64,000 bases of DNA from Channallabes apus (lineage: Eukaryota; Chordata; Actinopteri; Siluriformes; Clariidae), in NCBI GenBank assembly GCA_030522415.1, contig CM060125.1:1298401-1362400 (forward strand). Reading direction: 5' to 3'. A program made the position numbers and the translations under genes. The first letter of the stretch is position 1. Every line of letters starts with the position of its first letter. This document shows, piece by piece, positions 36,401 through 44,488 of this stretch. A model generated the notes under the pieces. That model had not been told where the DNA came from and searched no databases. It saw only the letters and a list, made by a program, of their open reading frames with translations.

Positions 36401-36920
36401 GACTGTGCAATGCACTAGAAGTAGTGTATTAATGGCAGCATTACAGATGGTTGTGTAATAATGCATATGATGACCGTGTTAGCACTACAGTCACAAGTAT
36501 AATCTTCATAAAAGGACATTTTCCCTTGGTAATTTTGTGTTCCCGTAAAATTTGACTTCCACCCCTTATGTTAAATTTTATCTTCTCATTTTCTTGTTTT
36601 TGTAGGACATGAAGTCAGCAGTCATCACACCTTGCGGACACTTTTTTCATGCAGGCTGCCTGAAAAAGTGGCTGTATGTGCAGGAGTCCTGCCCCCTTTG
36701 CCATGGCCCTCTCAAAGGCCAGTCACCTTCCACCAGCACTCCTGCCCCAGCTCCTCCTGACACATCACCAGCCAATCCAAATGCAGAACAGGAAGAGCAG
36801 CGAGATTTAGTGCCTGGGGAGAAGGCAGCACAAGCTGGCGAGAGCTCCTCAAATGTTGCAACCCAATCCAGAATGGATTCCAGAATGGATAACGAAACCA
36901 TGGAAGAGGCTACAGGTTAA
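17417..36920 (+). CDS. rnf145: RING finger protein 145, ten coding exons (gene-level entry)
   Basis: The joined exons give 1941 coding bases, 646 residues, close to the human length of about 663. RNF145 is a polytopic ER-membrane E3 ubiquitin ligase. In mammals it acts in sterol homeostasis: with Insig proteins it promotes degradation of HMG-CoA reductase, and it also modifies SCAP. Exons 1-9 encode many hydrophobic segments (TRC8-like multi-span region, residues about 55-500). A C-terminal cytosolic RING-H2 follows with ligands C537, C540, C552, H554, H557, C560, C571 and C574, then a 70-residue Pro/Ser/Glu-rich tail. The start ATG at 17417 (MAVWERVEAVLNV) aligns with the vertebrate start; GTG GCC upstream belongs to the 5' UTR. 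All phases match across introns. The sterol-binding motif known as YLYF in mammals reads YLYV here (residues 81-84). Whether this is the a or b teleost paralogue cannot be decided. Confidence 0.97.
17601..18900. other. rnf145 intron after coding exon 1, proximal part
   Basis: Contains a CT/CA tract at 17875-17905. No element ends and no coding signal beyond the exon. Confidence 0.5.
17875..17905. repeat. (CT)n microsatellite
   Basis: CTCT run followed by a short CACACG stretch, within an rnf145 intron. Confidence 0.9.
18901..18908. repeat. Target-site duplication GTTATTGC (left)
   Basis: Exact match to 19829-19836. Confidence 0.88.
19071..19598 (+). mobile_element. Probable solo LTR inside the hAT element
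   Basis: The segment begins TGTCATGGCG and ends CCGTTACA (TG...CA termini). It has a TATA-like CTATAAAA (19226-19233), a downstream AATAAA (19515-19520) and markedly higher GC content than its surroundings. The flanking pentamers CAGAG and CAGGG differ at one position, consistent with an aged five-base target duplication. No internal retroelement sequence is present, so it is a recombined solo LTR. Its family (Gypsy-like or other) is not determined. Small open frames on the minus strand are incidental. Confidence 0.6.
19641..19707. repeat. (AT)n microsatellite
   Basis: Pure AT repeat of about 33 units, within the hAT-like element. Confidence 0.95.
19829..19836. repeat. Target-site duplication GTTATTGC (right)
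   Basis: Exact match to 18901-18908. Confidence 0.88.
19837..21025. other. rnf145 intron, unassigned
   Basis: AT-rich, with no element ends or domains recognised. Confidence 0.5.
21026..21165. repeat. Fragment of the TTTTATTTGTATAGC repeat family
   Basis: Matches the left part of the repeat at 7836 (TTTTATTTGTATAGCACTTT, CAGCTTTACACAATCAAAAG) and stops after about 140 bases. Confidence 0.75.
21166..21750. other. rnf145 intron, unassigned
   Basis: Nothing recognised, apart from the short inverted repeat CTGTCGGTGTGA/TCACACCGACAG at 21596-21621. Confidence 0.45.
21759..21832 (+). pseudogene. tRNA-Glu-like unit 1 (degenerate)
   Basis: An A-box TGGTCTAGTGG (21766-21776) and a B-box GGTTCGATTCC (21809-21819) are spaced as in tRNA-Glu, and the D-arm sequence GTGGTCTAGTGGTTAGGAT is typical of that tRNA. 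The anticodon stem does not pair properly and the acceptor arms do not match, so it is a pseudogene or a tRNA-derived repeat head. Confidence 0.45.
22005..22067. repeat. (CA)n microsatellite between the tRNA-like units
   Basis: About 31 uninterrupted CA units. A short run of the same kind sits at 21941-21955. Confidence 0.95.
22262..22332 (+). pseudogene. tRNA-Glu(CTC)-like unit 2
   Basis: A 71-base cloverleaf-like unit: A-box TGGTCTAGTGG at 22269-22279, anticodon stem CGGCG/CGCAG with loop CTCTCAG (anticodon CTC), and a T-loop TTCGATT. There is one mismatch in the anticodon stem, one in the T stem and two in the acceptor stem. It is better preserved than unit 1, but probably a pseudogene or a repeat head. 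A functional gene cannot be excluded without a covariance-model score. Confidence 0.5.
22381..22560. repeat. Perfect 30-base inverted repeat enclosing an (AT)n tract
   Basis: The 30 bases at 22381-22410 are the exact reverse complement of 22531-22560 (core ATTACAAAATATAGGGGA). The centre is an (AT)n microsatellite (22456-22530) plus an A-rich segment. The whole could form a long hairpin. It may be a small foldback element, but no target duplication is evident. Confidence 0.85.
22578..22797 (+). repeat. tRNA-derived SINE, TTGAGCAAGGCCCTTAAC family
   Basis: It starts with a tRNA-like head (A-box GTGTAGCTCAGTGGTTAAGG; B-box GGTTCAAACCTC), continues with CCACTGTTGGGCCCTTGAGC and CCCTCAACTGCTCAGATG, and ends GCTCTGGATAAGAGCGTC followed by GCCAAATGACTAAATGTA, the classic fish SINE/LINE-type 3' tail. 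A small hairpin GGCCCCCAG/CTGGGGGCC precedes it at 22578-22600. Confidence 0.82.
22798..24134. other. rnf145 intron, distal part
   Basis: Contains a GA-rich run (22960-22995) and otherwise unassigned AT-rich DNA. A pyrimidine tract and ACAG at 24131-24134 form the acceptor. Confidence 0.5.
24135..24243 (+). CDS. rnf145: rnf145 coding exon 2 (residues 62-98)
   Basis: Encodes the end of span 1 and span 2 (YILSLVLLTLPRQHLMRLYL, then YVLTAVLLFAGHQLS). The mammalian YLYF sterol-associated motif falls here and reads YLYV (residues 81-84). Donor GTGTGT at 24244. Confidence 0.96.
24631..24722 (+). CDS. rnf145: rnf145 coding exon 3 (residues 98-128)
   Basis: Acceptor TTCTTTGCAG. Encodes the loop DYVRSELDSGYEGPLYLDPL and SMNRFTTALIG, strongly conserved in vertebrate RNF145. 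Donor GTAAAT. Confidence 0.95.
24723..26919. other. rnf145 intron after coding exon 3, proximal part
   Basis: AT-rich, with no recognised element. A G-rich GGGGGGGGCGGGGCGGGC block sits at 25727-25744, next to a T-run. Confidence 0.5.
26920..26927. repeat. Target-site duplication GGTAGGTG (left)
   Basis: Exact match to 28202-28209. Confidence 0.9.
26928..28201 (+). mobile_element. Non-autonomous hAT element, family A copy 2 (1.27 kb)
   Basis: Starts TAGGGTTGGGCCGATAAACG and ends CATATCGCCCAGCACTA, flanked by the exact 8-base duplication GGTAGGTG. Nearly the same internal structure as the copy at 10015, including the transposase remnant, with small local indels (an AAACGTTATTTTGG segment near 27588; a shorter T-run). 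Confidence 0.92.
27156..27475 (+). pseudogene. hAT (ZBED-type) transposase remnant, copy 2
   Basis: An ATG at about 27156 opens SGSSNESESNLELLSKDVE and is then cut by a TGA after about 33 codons. MKMRADATPSTSSASSGA (about 27285-27340) and, after a frameshift, the family motif ITRAVSNFLAKDMMPLST (about 27412-27467) follow. The lesions are the same as in the other copy, so they predate amplification of this deletion derivative. Confidence 0.6.
28202..28209. repeat. Target-site duplication GGTAGGTG (right)
   Basis: Exact match to 26920-26927. Confidence 0.9.
28210..29293. other. rnf145 intron, distal part
   Basis: Unassigned. It ends in a long T-rich tract and ACAG, the acceptor of coding exon 4. 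Confidence 0.5.
29294..29529 (+). CDS. rnf145: rnf145 coding exon 4 (residues 129-207)
   Basis: Encodes three hydrophobic stretches (QLVVCTLCSCVM; IWLFSAHLLPLVARLCL; FAMIFTGLEVLYFLASNLL), ending AYRELAQ. Donor GTGCAT at 29530; phase 0. Confidence 0.96.
30136..30311 (+). CDS. rnf145: rnf145 coding exon 5 (residues 208-265)
   Basis: Encodes VVEVYGLLALGMSLWNQL and the span LFMCFWLVLFTLQIYTYF, then RERLLFLFLT. The donor is GTTTGA at 30312, a weak but valid GT. Confidence 0.95.
30390..30442. repeat. (CA)n microsatellite in an rnf145 intron
   Basis: About 26 CA units, 80 bases after a splice donor. Confidence 0.95.
30758..30898 (+). CDS. rnf145: rnf145 coding exon 6 (residues 266-312)
   Basis: Encodes SIAECCCSPYSLLGLVFTVS, the span FVALGVLTLCKFYL, and QGYRAFMNDNAMH. 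Donor GTCAGT at 30899. Confidence 0.96.
31066..31248 (+). CDS. rnf145: rnf145 coding exon 7 (residues 313-373)
   Basis: Acceptor TTTTCTTAG. Encodes GMTEGITLLILSVQTGLIEL and the span AFLLSIILFIVVASILQSML, ending ALGASRDK across the junction. Donor GTGAGC. The following intron holds the 3.8-kb repeat-expanded hAT element. Confidence 0.96.
31442..31449. repeat. Target-site duplication CCCATAGG (left)
   Basis: Exact match to 35257-35264, on the far side of a 3.8-kb element. Confidence 0.92.
31784..31948 (+). pseudogene. BED zinc-finger remnant of a hAT transposase, + strand
   Basis: An ATG at 31784 opens 54 codons: MPKTKPSKVWLYFTIKD, then CSKCFTAVACKGGNTSNL, then LKHSRADGIKLKAE and TAA at 31946. 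The pattern is a BED finger (aromatic Trp/Tyr/Phe cluster, CxxC, TSNLxxH), but the second histidine of the HxxxH pair is missing. The last eleven codons already lie in the 30-bp tandem array, so the array replaced the rest of the transposase gene. Confidence 0.65.
31923..34763. repeat. 30-bp minisatellite, 95 units, inside the hAT element
   Basis: The unit ACGGAATAAAGTTAAAAGCA plus GAATAAATAC (or AT at the end) repeats with an exact 30-base period and no indels: 94 full units and a final 21-base partial unit. Variation is confined to very few sites: C or T in the ayACGG start, A or T in CAGA(A/T)TAAAT, and two units with AAGTTTAAAG (near 31950 and 33450). Units with the T variant cluster at 34381-34590 and 34681-34740. 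Confidence 0.98.
35257..35264. repeat. Target-site duplication CCCATAGG (right)
   Basis: Exact match to 31442-31449. Confidence 0.92.
35593..35740 (+). CDS. rnf145: rnf145 coding exon 8 (residues 374-423)
   Basis: Acceptor ATGTTATAG. Encodes SLWKHFRAVSLCLFLLIFPA and the spans MVYMICQFF and WLLIIISSSILTSLQ. Donor GTGCAC; phase 0. Confidence 0.96.
35860..36216 (+). CDS. rnf145: rnf145 coding exon 9 (residues 424-542)
   Basis: Encodes span VLGTLLIYVLFMVEEIRK, an NGT sequon at N455, span LLEFVVALFVVAYGV and the juxtamembrane YYNVWLRAQLGWQSFLLRRD. It ends with the first RING cysteine pair in NDICAICYQ (C537, C540). The RING domain is thus split by an intron directly after its first zinc-ligand pair. 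Confidence 0.97.
36606..36920 (+). CDS. rnf145: rnf145 coding exon 10 (residues 543-646 and stop)
   Basis: Begins DMKSAVITPCGHFFHAGCLK and completes the RING-H2 with CPLC (C571, C574). The tail from residue 577 is rich in Pro, Ser, Thr and Glu (TSTPAPAPPDTSPANP; EEQRDLVPGE), probably disordered, and less conserved than the membrane region. Stop TAA at 36918-36920. Confidence 0.97.
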   Translation, partial: DMKSAVITPCGHFFHAGCLKKWLYVQESCPLCHGPLKGQSPSTSTPAPAPPDTSPANPNAEQEEQRDLVPGEKAAQAGESSSNVATQSRMDSRMDNETMEEATG

Positions 36921-38225
36921 ATAAGCTGCTGTCCATTTCAAGTGTCCCACCATCCCTTTGAGCAGAGCTGTGCTCTGTGATTTTTCTCAGTGGTTTTTTG
37001 CCATAGTCACACTTCAATGCTGCCAATGTTGAGAAGTCCTCAAGACATCTTATTAGACTCCTGTAGGTAGTTGATCTAAACTGTATGTGCCCTTTTTTCA
37101 TGACATACACACAAATGCATCACGACTGTTATAAATCTGTTGAAGGCATCGTTTTTAGGTGCTCACGAGTTCTTCAGATTTGTGAATTATCTTTCTCTTT
37201 TTTTTTTTTTTTTTTTATCTTTCTAACCGATTTTTAATTCCACATAAGTTTTTTTTTTTTTCAATGACACTTTGCCATAATTTCTGTAAACATTATGTTC
37301 AAGTGGTCCATAATTTTCAATTGCACTACAAATAAGCCTAAACATTTATTTCAAAAATTCTTAACCAAAAGTAGAGAAGATCTAAAGAAGAAAATTCTAA
37401 AACAGAATTAAGAAATGTTACATGTAAATTTTATTATACATGTATCACATTTAAAACTGATTTTGATGGATGTCCTCCAAATCCAAACCTTCAATCTGGA
37501 TGCTCAGACATATTCAGGGTCAAACAGTTATTCACAGGATGATTAGCTTGTATTGTCAACAGAGGCAAGCACTGAAAAATTATGTTGGAAATGTTGCACT
37601 ATGTGGGCTGCTTTTGAGCCATCTTGGCTTCTTTCATGTCTATTATAATGAGCCTCCCAACTTTACATGGTTCTCTAAGGAACCGGTAGACCGCGTTGTA
37701 GTGAGGTTGTCATTTATGTAGCTTGATGCCATGCCGTCCTGCTCTGACTGTCATATATGCTTCCAAGTCAGCTCTGTCCTTACCAGCATGTAACCCTTGT
37801 GAACATGAGCTACAGCCTGTTGGATACTGTATATATGTGTACATGGATGTTCACATATATACTTGCTTATATATCTATATATGTACATGTATAAATCACC
37901 TTTCAATGAGTTTTGTTATTTGATATGCCGGACAGTATTGAAGCAGTATCAACCATTATGACGTAGCATTTGGGTTCATGAGAACACTTTGATGTCCTCT
38001 CCAGGTAGAAGTGGGATTGAGCCTAAATATGCTGAATGGGATTTTACTGGTTTTTTTTTTTTTTTTTTTTTTTTTTTGTCAGATTGACAGTATTAAAATA
38101 TTTGGTGAAATTGTGTAGATGAATACATATACAATGTATGAACACAAATCATCAGCTGAACCATATGGTTAGTGATTTTGCACATTTTGAAAGAAAAATA
38201 AAATTAAGTAGTATTTCAGTCTTGT
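36921..38225 (+). other. Probable rnf145 3' UTR
   Basis: Contains T-runs (37199-37217; 38051-38078) and no long coding frame. An AATAAA at 38197-38202, followed by a GT-rich CTTGTGTACAGTTTACTTTG, is the best polyadenylation candidate; further signals occur at about 38446 (ATTAAA) and 38574. The end is inferred, with no transcript evidence. Confidence 0.5.
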
Positions 38226-39026
38226 GTACAGTTTACTTTGTGCTTTCATTATTCTTTCAGTTCACATAATTATACAAATTAAATTGCTTCCAGTTGACTC
38301 GTAAACCAACCAGTTTGCCCTTAAATGTTTTAAATAGAATGAAAGTCTACTTGCAACACCCGATTATCCTGTTCATGGGGACATTGGCATTAAGTTATTG
38401 CTTACTTTAAATGTTTTTTGTTTCTTGTAAATCTGCATATTTCTCATTAAAAGGTTCAGTAAGTAAGAGATGTAGAAATTTTAATTTAAATTAAAACAAG
38501 CCTTTTTTTTAATTTATGAGATGATTTCATGTACAGTGAATAGTGTAGGTTTTTTTTTTTTTAGTTTTTAAAGAAATAAACCACCAGAAGGAAAAAGTGC
38601 TCCAATAACCACTCAGTTTAAATAAATAATCCAAAGTCCAATAAGTCTTGATAAATATTTGTTTATTTTATTAATAAACAAACAATAATATACATTTCTA
38701 AACGTGGGATTACACAAATTGTTCCAAATAAAATTCAAGAACTATAACAAAGTACTGGACTTTTTTTTTTTTTCCTGCAAACAAGTAAAAATAAAATTAT
38801 TCAAGTATTAAATTTCATGACTGTATCGATTCAGTGCATATAATTCATCTTTGGTAACATGACACTACTAGATTCCACTGAGTATAAGTGTGACTTAATT
38901 CAATATGCCTGATGTATGATTATAGCCCACCTGCTGCTATGCACACTTTGTCAGGATCCTGTTTACTCCCACCATCAATAATAAAGGACCATCAAAAACA
39001 GAAGACCAGCACTGACTGCATGCTGT
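38226..39026. other. Intergenic, nothing recognised
   Basis: AT-rich, with a T-run at 38552-38564 and another near 38761-38774. Confidence 0.5.
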
Positions 39027-39585
39027 CAGGTCCATAAATATTTAAGTATTGACAAAGTTTTGCTTATTTGCTGTATATCATAATATATTGGAGTTGAAAT
39101 TAACTAAGGCATAAGAACTTAAATAATTTATTATTGAAAAGTATAAAGAAGGGAAAGAGTTGCTCATTATCCAAAACGCCTCATGTGTACATGTAAAATG
39201 CCAGTGGAACTGTTGTCATTGTGTTTATTGATGTAACAACTATTAAAAGCAGCAGAATTAATTCTTAGGTCTGTATAGGACTATTATATGCTCCGATTTA
39301 GCTAAATTCTTCAAAACTTACTGGAAGATATTTCACAGGTAGATGGACAATGACCCAAAGCATACTTGGGAAGTAAACATATATATTGTTTAAGCCAAAG
39401 AAGTTGAATGTTCTGCAATGGCCAAGTCATTTACCTCTTCCGAATACAATTGACCATCGATTTTACTTTCTAAACACAATAATCAGGAACTAAAGGCAGA
39501 TGCTGGAAAGAGCATCATCAGAGAAGAAATAGTTTCTGGTGGTGACTCTGGTACAATGATTGACTGTAAAGGATTTTTAACTAAG
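39027..39585 (+). mobile_element. Decayed Tc1-like relic (+ strand)
   Basis: The left end CAGGTCCATAAATATT is the known terminus of a Tc1-like fish family. After a large internal deletion, a transposase C-terminal fragment is recognisable at about 39340-39440 (MDNDPKH and, in another frame, VLQWPS), containing the second catalytic Asp region. Many frameshifts and stops; non-functional. Confidence 0.6.
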
Positions 39586-39589
39586 GATT

Positions 39590-40080
39590 AATTATGGAAA
39601 GCCAACCCACATTGTAAAGCCTGCTGTAACGCATCCCATGAATGTTCGATGGGGTTAAGGTCAGGAATCCGTGGTGTCTAATTTGTGTGTGAAAAGAATT
39701 CCTCATGCTCCCAGAATCACTCTTTCCCAATTTAAACACAATGAATCTTGATATTGTCATCCTGTAATATCACCTTGGCAGCAAGGAAGACAAAACTCCA
39801 TTGATTGCATAACCCAGTCATTCAGTAAATTCAGCTGACTTAATTTTATTGTCCTATAATGTTGCTGAGCCCAGACCTGACCAACTAAATCAACCCCAGA
39901 TCATACCACTGCCCCAGGAGGCCTGCTTCAGCATTTCCTTCCCTAACCTGATGCCCATTGCTCTGGAAAAGGGTTAAATTTTTCCATTGCTTTCATGTCC
40001 AATCTTAATGCCCGTTAGCAAATTGAAGATTTTTGACTTTCAAAAGTGGCTTTCTTATAGTTGTTTGGTCCCAATGCTGC
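39590..40080 (-). mobile_element. Decayed Tc1-like relic (minus strand)
   Basis: GGGGTTAAGGTCAGG, CCCAGATCATACCACTGCCC and similar blocks are typical antisense remnants of a Tc1-like transposase gene (on the minus strand they cover the segment between the first and second catalytic Asp). The reading frame is destroyed. Confidence 0.5.
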
Positions 40081-40554
40081 GAGTTATGATCACGTGTGTT
40101 CAAATATATTATTTTGATTATTAAACATAATTCGATTATTCTACAGAAAAGGTGGAATTTGGGTCATAAAAAATCTCAAAGAAATGTATCTCTTCTTTCA
40201 CACCTAGAACTTCTTTAACAGCAACAACTTACTTTACAATTTTACAAATACACAAAAAGTAAAAAGAATTTATCTTTTTTTTTTTATATACATTTAACTA
40301 AATAATTGATATGTTGTTGTTTTGTCATGGCTTGTTACATAAAATCTAAACAACATTAAATGCTTATAAATATATTTTTTCAAATTACAACCGTACAGTT
40401 GCGCTTCCACTCACTTGAAAATGTGTTTTTTTTGGCCAAATTTACTAATTTGCAGCTGTTTGTAATAAATCAGTGAAACAACAACAATATAAATAGCTCA
40501 ACACAACTAATATAACAAGTGGTTTCTCCAAAATGCTACTTTTAATGACTATCA

Positions 40555-41115
40555 CAGTATCTATATTATTCAACCCCTTGATGAGAAATATCTTTGGCGG
40601 TTGGTTGAGCCTGTATAGCCAGACATTAGCTTCTGACAGTGTTTCTGAAGGATCTTAGGCCATTTGTCATGCTCATCCTTGTGTGCAAAACTGCAGTTTT
40701 CAAATTTTTCTATTGGACCCAAGTCAGGCATCCATGATGGCCACTCTAGAACCGTCCAGGACATTTCAAACCAAGTCTTGGTGGATTTTGAAGTATGCTT
40801 GGGATCATTGTTCTGTTGGAAAGTTAAATGGCACTGAAGTTTCAGCTTCCACAGATGGCATTACCTTTCAAAGGTATTTGACTGAATCCATCTTACCCTC
40901 TACGCACTGCAGGTTTCCAGCACCAGAGGAAGCAAAGCAGCCCCACCATGCTTCACTGTAAGCAGGGTGCACTTTTCTGCATATGCTTCATTCTTTCTCC
41001 TCCAAACATACCATTGACTTATAGGCCCAAAAGGTTCAACTTTGTTTCATCAATCTATAGAACAGAATTCACAAATGTCTGTCTTTTTTATATGGATTTT
41101 AATATATTGGAGCTG
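40555..41115 (-). mobile_element. Decayed Tc1-like transposase relic (minus strand)
   Basis: Minus-strand pieces correspond to a Tc1-like transposase: AWWGCFASSGAG-type residues near 40920-40950, VLEWPSWMPDLGPIEKFE at 40745-40690 with the third catalytic Glu position, and a C-terminal ending NRQRYFSSRG at about 40580. Stops and frameshifts occur throughout. Confidence 0.65.
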
Positions 41116-41206
41116 ACTTTTCTTGTGTTTTAGGGTCAGTACGTCTAGTGGTTACCTTTAGAGTTCAGTAGTCAAAACAAGGTGACGGTGCTAACCACTA
41201 ACCACT

Positions 41207-41225
41207 ATATATATATATATATATA
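41207..41225. repeat. Short (AT)n run bordering a Tc1-type insertion
   Basis: It provides the TA target at 41224-41225. Confidence 0.8.
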
Positions 41226-42046
41226 CTCAGCAAAAAAAGAACCGTCCTCTGACTTTCAACTGTTTTTACTTTCAGTAAACTTAATGTGTAAATATTTGTA
41301 TGAACACTAAAAGAGTCGACACCATAAGACATAAAGTAAAAATGTTTCCCAATGTGTCCCTGAATGAAGGGAGGCTCAAAATCAGTCAGTAGCAGTCAGT
41401 ATCTGGTGGCCACCAGCTGCTTGAGGTACTGCAGTGCATCTCCTCCTCATGGACTGGACCAGATTTGTCAGTTCTTGCTGTGAGATGGAGGGATCGTGTG
41501 TTCCTGGTGTGACTCGGGCAGTTGTTGTGGCCATCCTGTACCTGTCACGCAGGTGTGATATTCGGATGTACCCATCCTGTGCAGGTGTTGTTACACGTGG
41601 TCTTCCACTGCGAGGATGATCAGCTGTCCTTCCTGTCTCCCTGTAGCGCCGTCTTAGGCGTCTCACGGTGCGGACATGGCGATTTATTGCCCTATAGCCA
41701 CATCAGCAGTCCTCATGCCTCCCTGCAGCATGCCTAATGCACGTTCACGCAGATGAGCAGCGACCCTGGGTGTCTTTCTTTGGGTGTTTTTCATAGTCAG
41801 TAGACAAGTCTCTTTAGTGTCCTGCGTTTTTACAACTGTGACCTTAAATGCCTACTTTCTGTAAGCTGTTAAGGTCTTAATGACCATTCCACAGGTACAG
41901 GTTAATTAATTGATTAGGGTTAATTGAACATGTATGGAAAACATTGTTTAAACCCTTTACAATGAAGATCTGTAAAGTTTGGATTTTTACAACATTATTG
42001 TTGAAATACACAGTCCTGAAAAAGGGTCGTTCCTTTTTTTGCTGAG
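41226..42046 (-). mobile_element. Internally deleted Tc1-like element (821 bp)
   Basis: The termini CTCAGCAAAAAAAG and CTTTTTTTGCTGAG are perfect inverted repeats over 14 bases and continue imperfectly. TA lies on both sides (41224-41225; 42047-42048). The interior keeps only part of the transposase gene on the minus strand. Confidence 0.9.
41382..41800 (-). pseudogene. Tc1-like transposase N-terminal remnant
   Basis: The minus strand encodes a GRP-type helix-turn-helix linker (TGRTADHPRSGRPRVTTP) followed by HLRDRYRMATTTAR, typical of Tc1-like DNA-binding domains. The start, upstream helices (in another frame near 41650-41790) and the whole DDE catalytic half are missing or broken. Confidence 0.75.
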
Positions 42047-42613
42047 TATATGTACTAAGTTTAAAAAATATGTAAAAATATCTAAAAATGCATAGTAACA
42101 CCAATGACACAGTTACTCTATAGTTGTATTTTTGACACCAATGATGAGTAGGTAATTTAAAACATTTTACAAATATAATTTAGGATTTCAACTATTCATT
42201 AAAAAAAACATAACCTTTATATTCCAGTTAAATTCCCTTTCTGTTAATTCCAGGTCTACCTTGCGGTGGGAGGTTTTTCTGGTTCAGACTGGGAGTCAGA
42301 CTCAGAACTAGCTGCTCTGTTCTCATACTTTGTGTCTTGCTTGGTTAACATGCCAAGCCTTTCTCTGAGCTCTCCTCTCCCTCTTCTCTCACTCATATCT
42401 CTTACTCTTTCCCTTTTTTGGTTAGGACATCATTTAAATAACTCTGACCCTTGCATGGTCTGTATCTCTCTTCTGCCTGTTAATGTTTTCACCTGCATTA
42501 CATTTTGCCATACCTGAGGAAAGGTACAATAATATAAATGATAACAATAGACATCAAATCTTAAACATGTTTCTTCTTCTAATATGATAGATTTGTTATG
42601 TCGTTAATTAATA
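42047..42613. other. Intergenic, nothing recognised
   Basis: No element ends or genes seen. Confidence 0.45.
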
Positions 42614-43592
42614 TACTCTAAAAACGATGGGTTGTTTTTGTAAACACACGGATGGGTTGTTTATGCTGGGTCAAAATTCTGGGTTATTTCGGGTACTTTA
42701 AACACACTGTTGGGCTGCTGTTGGGTCAAAATAAATGTAGTGGGTCATTTACAAATGAACACCTGGTTGGGTTATTTTGACCCAAAAACTGGTTTATTCT
42801 TTATTCTCTATTGTATCACAAAGTGTAGTTTTAAGAGTTGTTTAAGAGAGAATGTATGTGTGTACAGCTCAAAACATCAATCGATTATTAAAGATTATAG
42901 TCTATTTAAAAAAGTGTCTCAATGATTTCGGAGATTTGAGCTCCAGACAGACAATGCAGGTGCCCAGCGCTCATGTAGCCGCCCAGCGCTGCCTCACCTC
43001 GGCAAGAACTTCTCAACCGCCGGCTGTGATGCAGCGAGTCAAGTCTGTTCTTTTCGTTCTTGGAATTGAGACACGGCATGACGCACTTTCTGGACTCTAC
43101 ATTTCGCGCCACTTAAAGCTGCCAATATTTTATGTTGAGTTATAATGAATTTTTATCTAAATTTTAAATGTTGTATAGTTGTGGTAGGAGTAAGCTCATT
43201 TTCATGTTCATTCACTTTTCCACCTTTTAAGTCGCACTTTGATATGGAGCTGTGTGGAGTTTATGTTTTTATATTTTTGCCAATAGTCGGCTATACCGTA
43301 TATTATGAGGAAAAAAAATTTATTAAATGTAATTTTAGGCAAATTACTAGTAATCTTCACTAAAGCTGTGTCTGTTGGTATATTTTATAATATTTTAAAG
43401 TTGTCTTAATATGTCTTCTGTTTCTGTAGGTTATTTTGAACCAGCAGTTGTTTTATTCTTTGGCGAACTTTCTGGATTCTTCACTTCTGACTGGATCGTA
43501 ATGTAAATTTGTACTTAATTTTTTAGTAAGTTGTGGTAGGAGCAAGTATATTTTATTGTTCAAATTAAATGCTTTGATATGGTGCTGTGGGG

Positions 43593-43593
<1 letters not shown>

Positions 43594-43685
<92 letters not shown>
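43594..43685. repeat. (AT)n followed by poly-T
   Basis: About 33 AT units running into about 26 T residues. Confidence 0.95.
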
Positions 43686-44134
43686 CATTCTGTTTTTTAT
43701 TATTCAATAAATGAGAACGCGTCACTGTGCGTCATAAAACGAGCTTTTTCTTCATCCTTATGAAATATTTATTGTACGTTGTAAACTCATCACTTAAATA
43801 TCGTATTCATCTAGGGTTTGTTGAGAATTTGAAAAGGGGTGAATGTTTCGTATTTAATCCAGATGCAGCGCCGTATCCTGTTATCCCTCACACGTTAAAT
43901 AGTGAGATAAGTTAGTCAGAAATATACACTAAATTCATGTTCACATTTGTACTTTTGTGTATTGACAAGAGAAAAACGTTTTGCATTAAATACATACATA
44001 GCTGTACGTCCTTAACAAAAATGCTTGATGTAAATTGTAGCTATATTGCAACACTAAGTGATGGTGTGTAATCCAGGGGGACCAGCATGATGGGAATGAT
44101 ATCTGCAAAATATGGAGATGACTGGAGCACTGTT

Positions 44135-44350
44135 CCACGTTTTGTGCCTTGGAAATGACACAAGAGGAACCTGACAGACCTTTCCCATTGTTGGAGGCAA
44201 TGCTATTGATATAGACTCTTTGGTGGAGATGTTTTTTGTCTTTGATATTAACTACACAAAGCAGTGTCTCCTCACCTGTGAGTTTCTCCTGCATACTGTA
44301 GATCAGATTGATGGGCATGAGCCCTCACCTGTAAAATTTTTGAGGACAAA
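44135..44350 (+). pseudogene. Coding-like remnant inside the TIR element
   Basis: Translated pieces GNAIDIDSLVEMFFVFDINY and TKQCLLTCEFLLHTVDQIDG lie in one frame from about 44190 to 44310. Upstream, a short LGNDTRGT-like piece is followed by a stop. I recall similar segments (FFVFDINYPKQC type) in uncharacterised teleost proteins, but cannot name a family. It appears to be a captured or intrinsic element gene fragment, broken by a stop. Confidence 0.4.
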
Positions 44351-44488
44351 AAAGGTTTTTTCAAAAGGAGGTTTTTTCACCCCACATTTAATTACTAATA
44401 ATTTTTAACTTTTCATCATTTTTGCTTTTAATATCATTTTGAAGGAAATTAAATAGTAATAGCTCAATAATGAATAGTTAAAATATTA

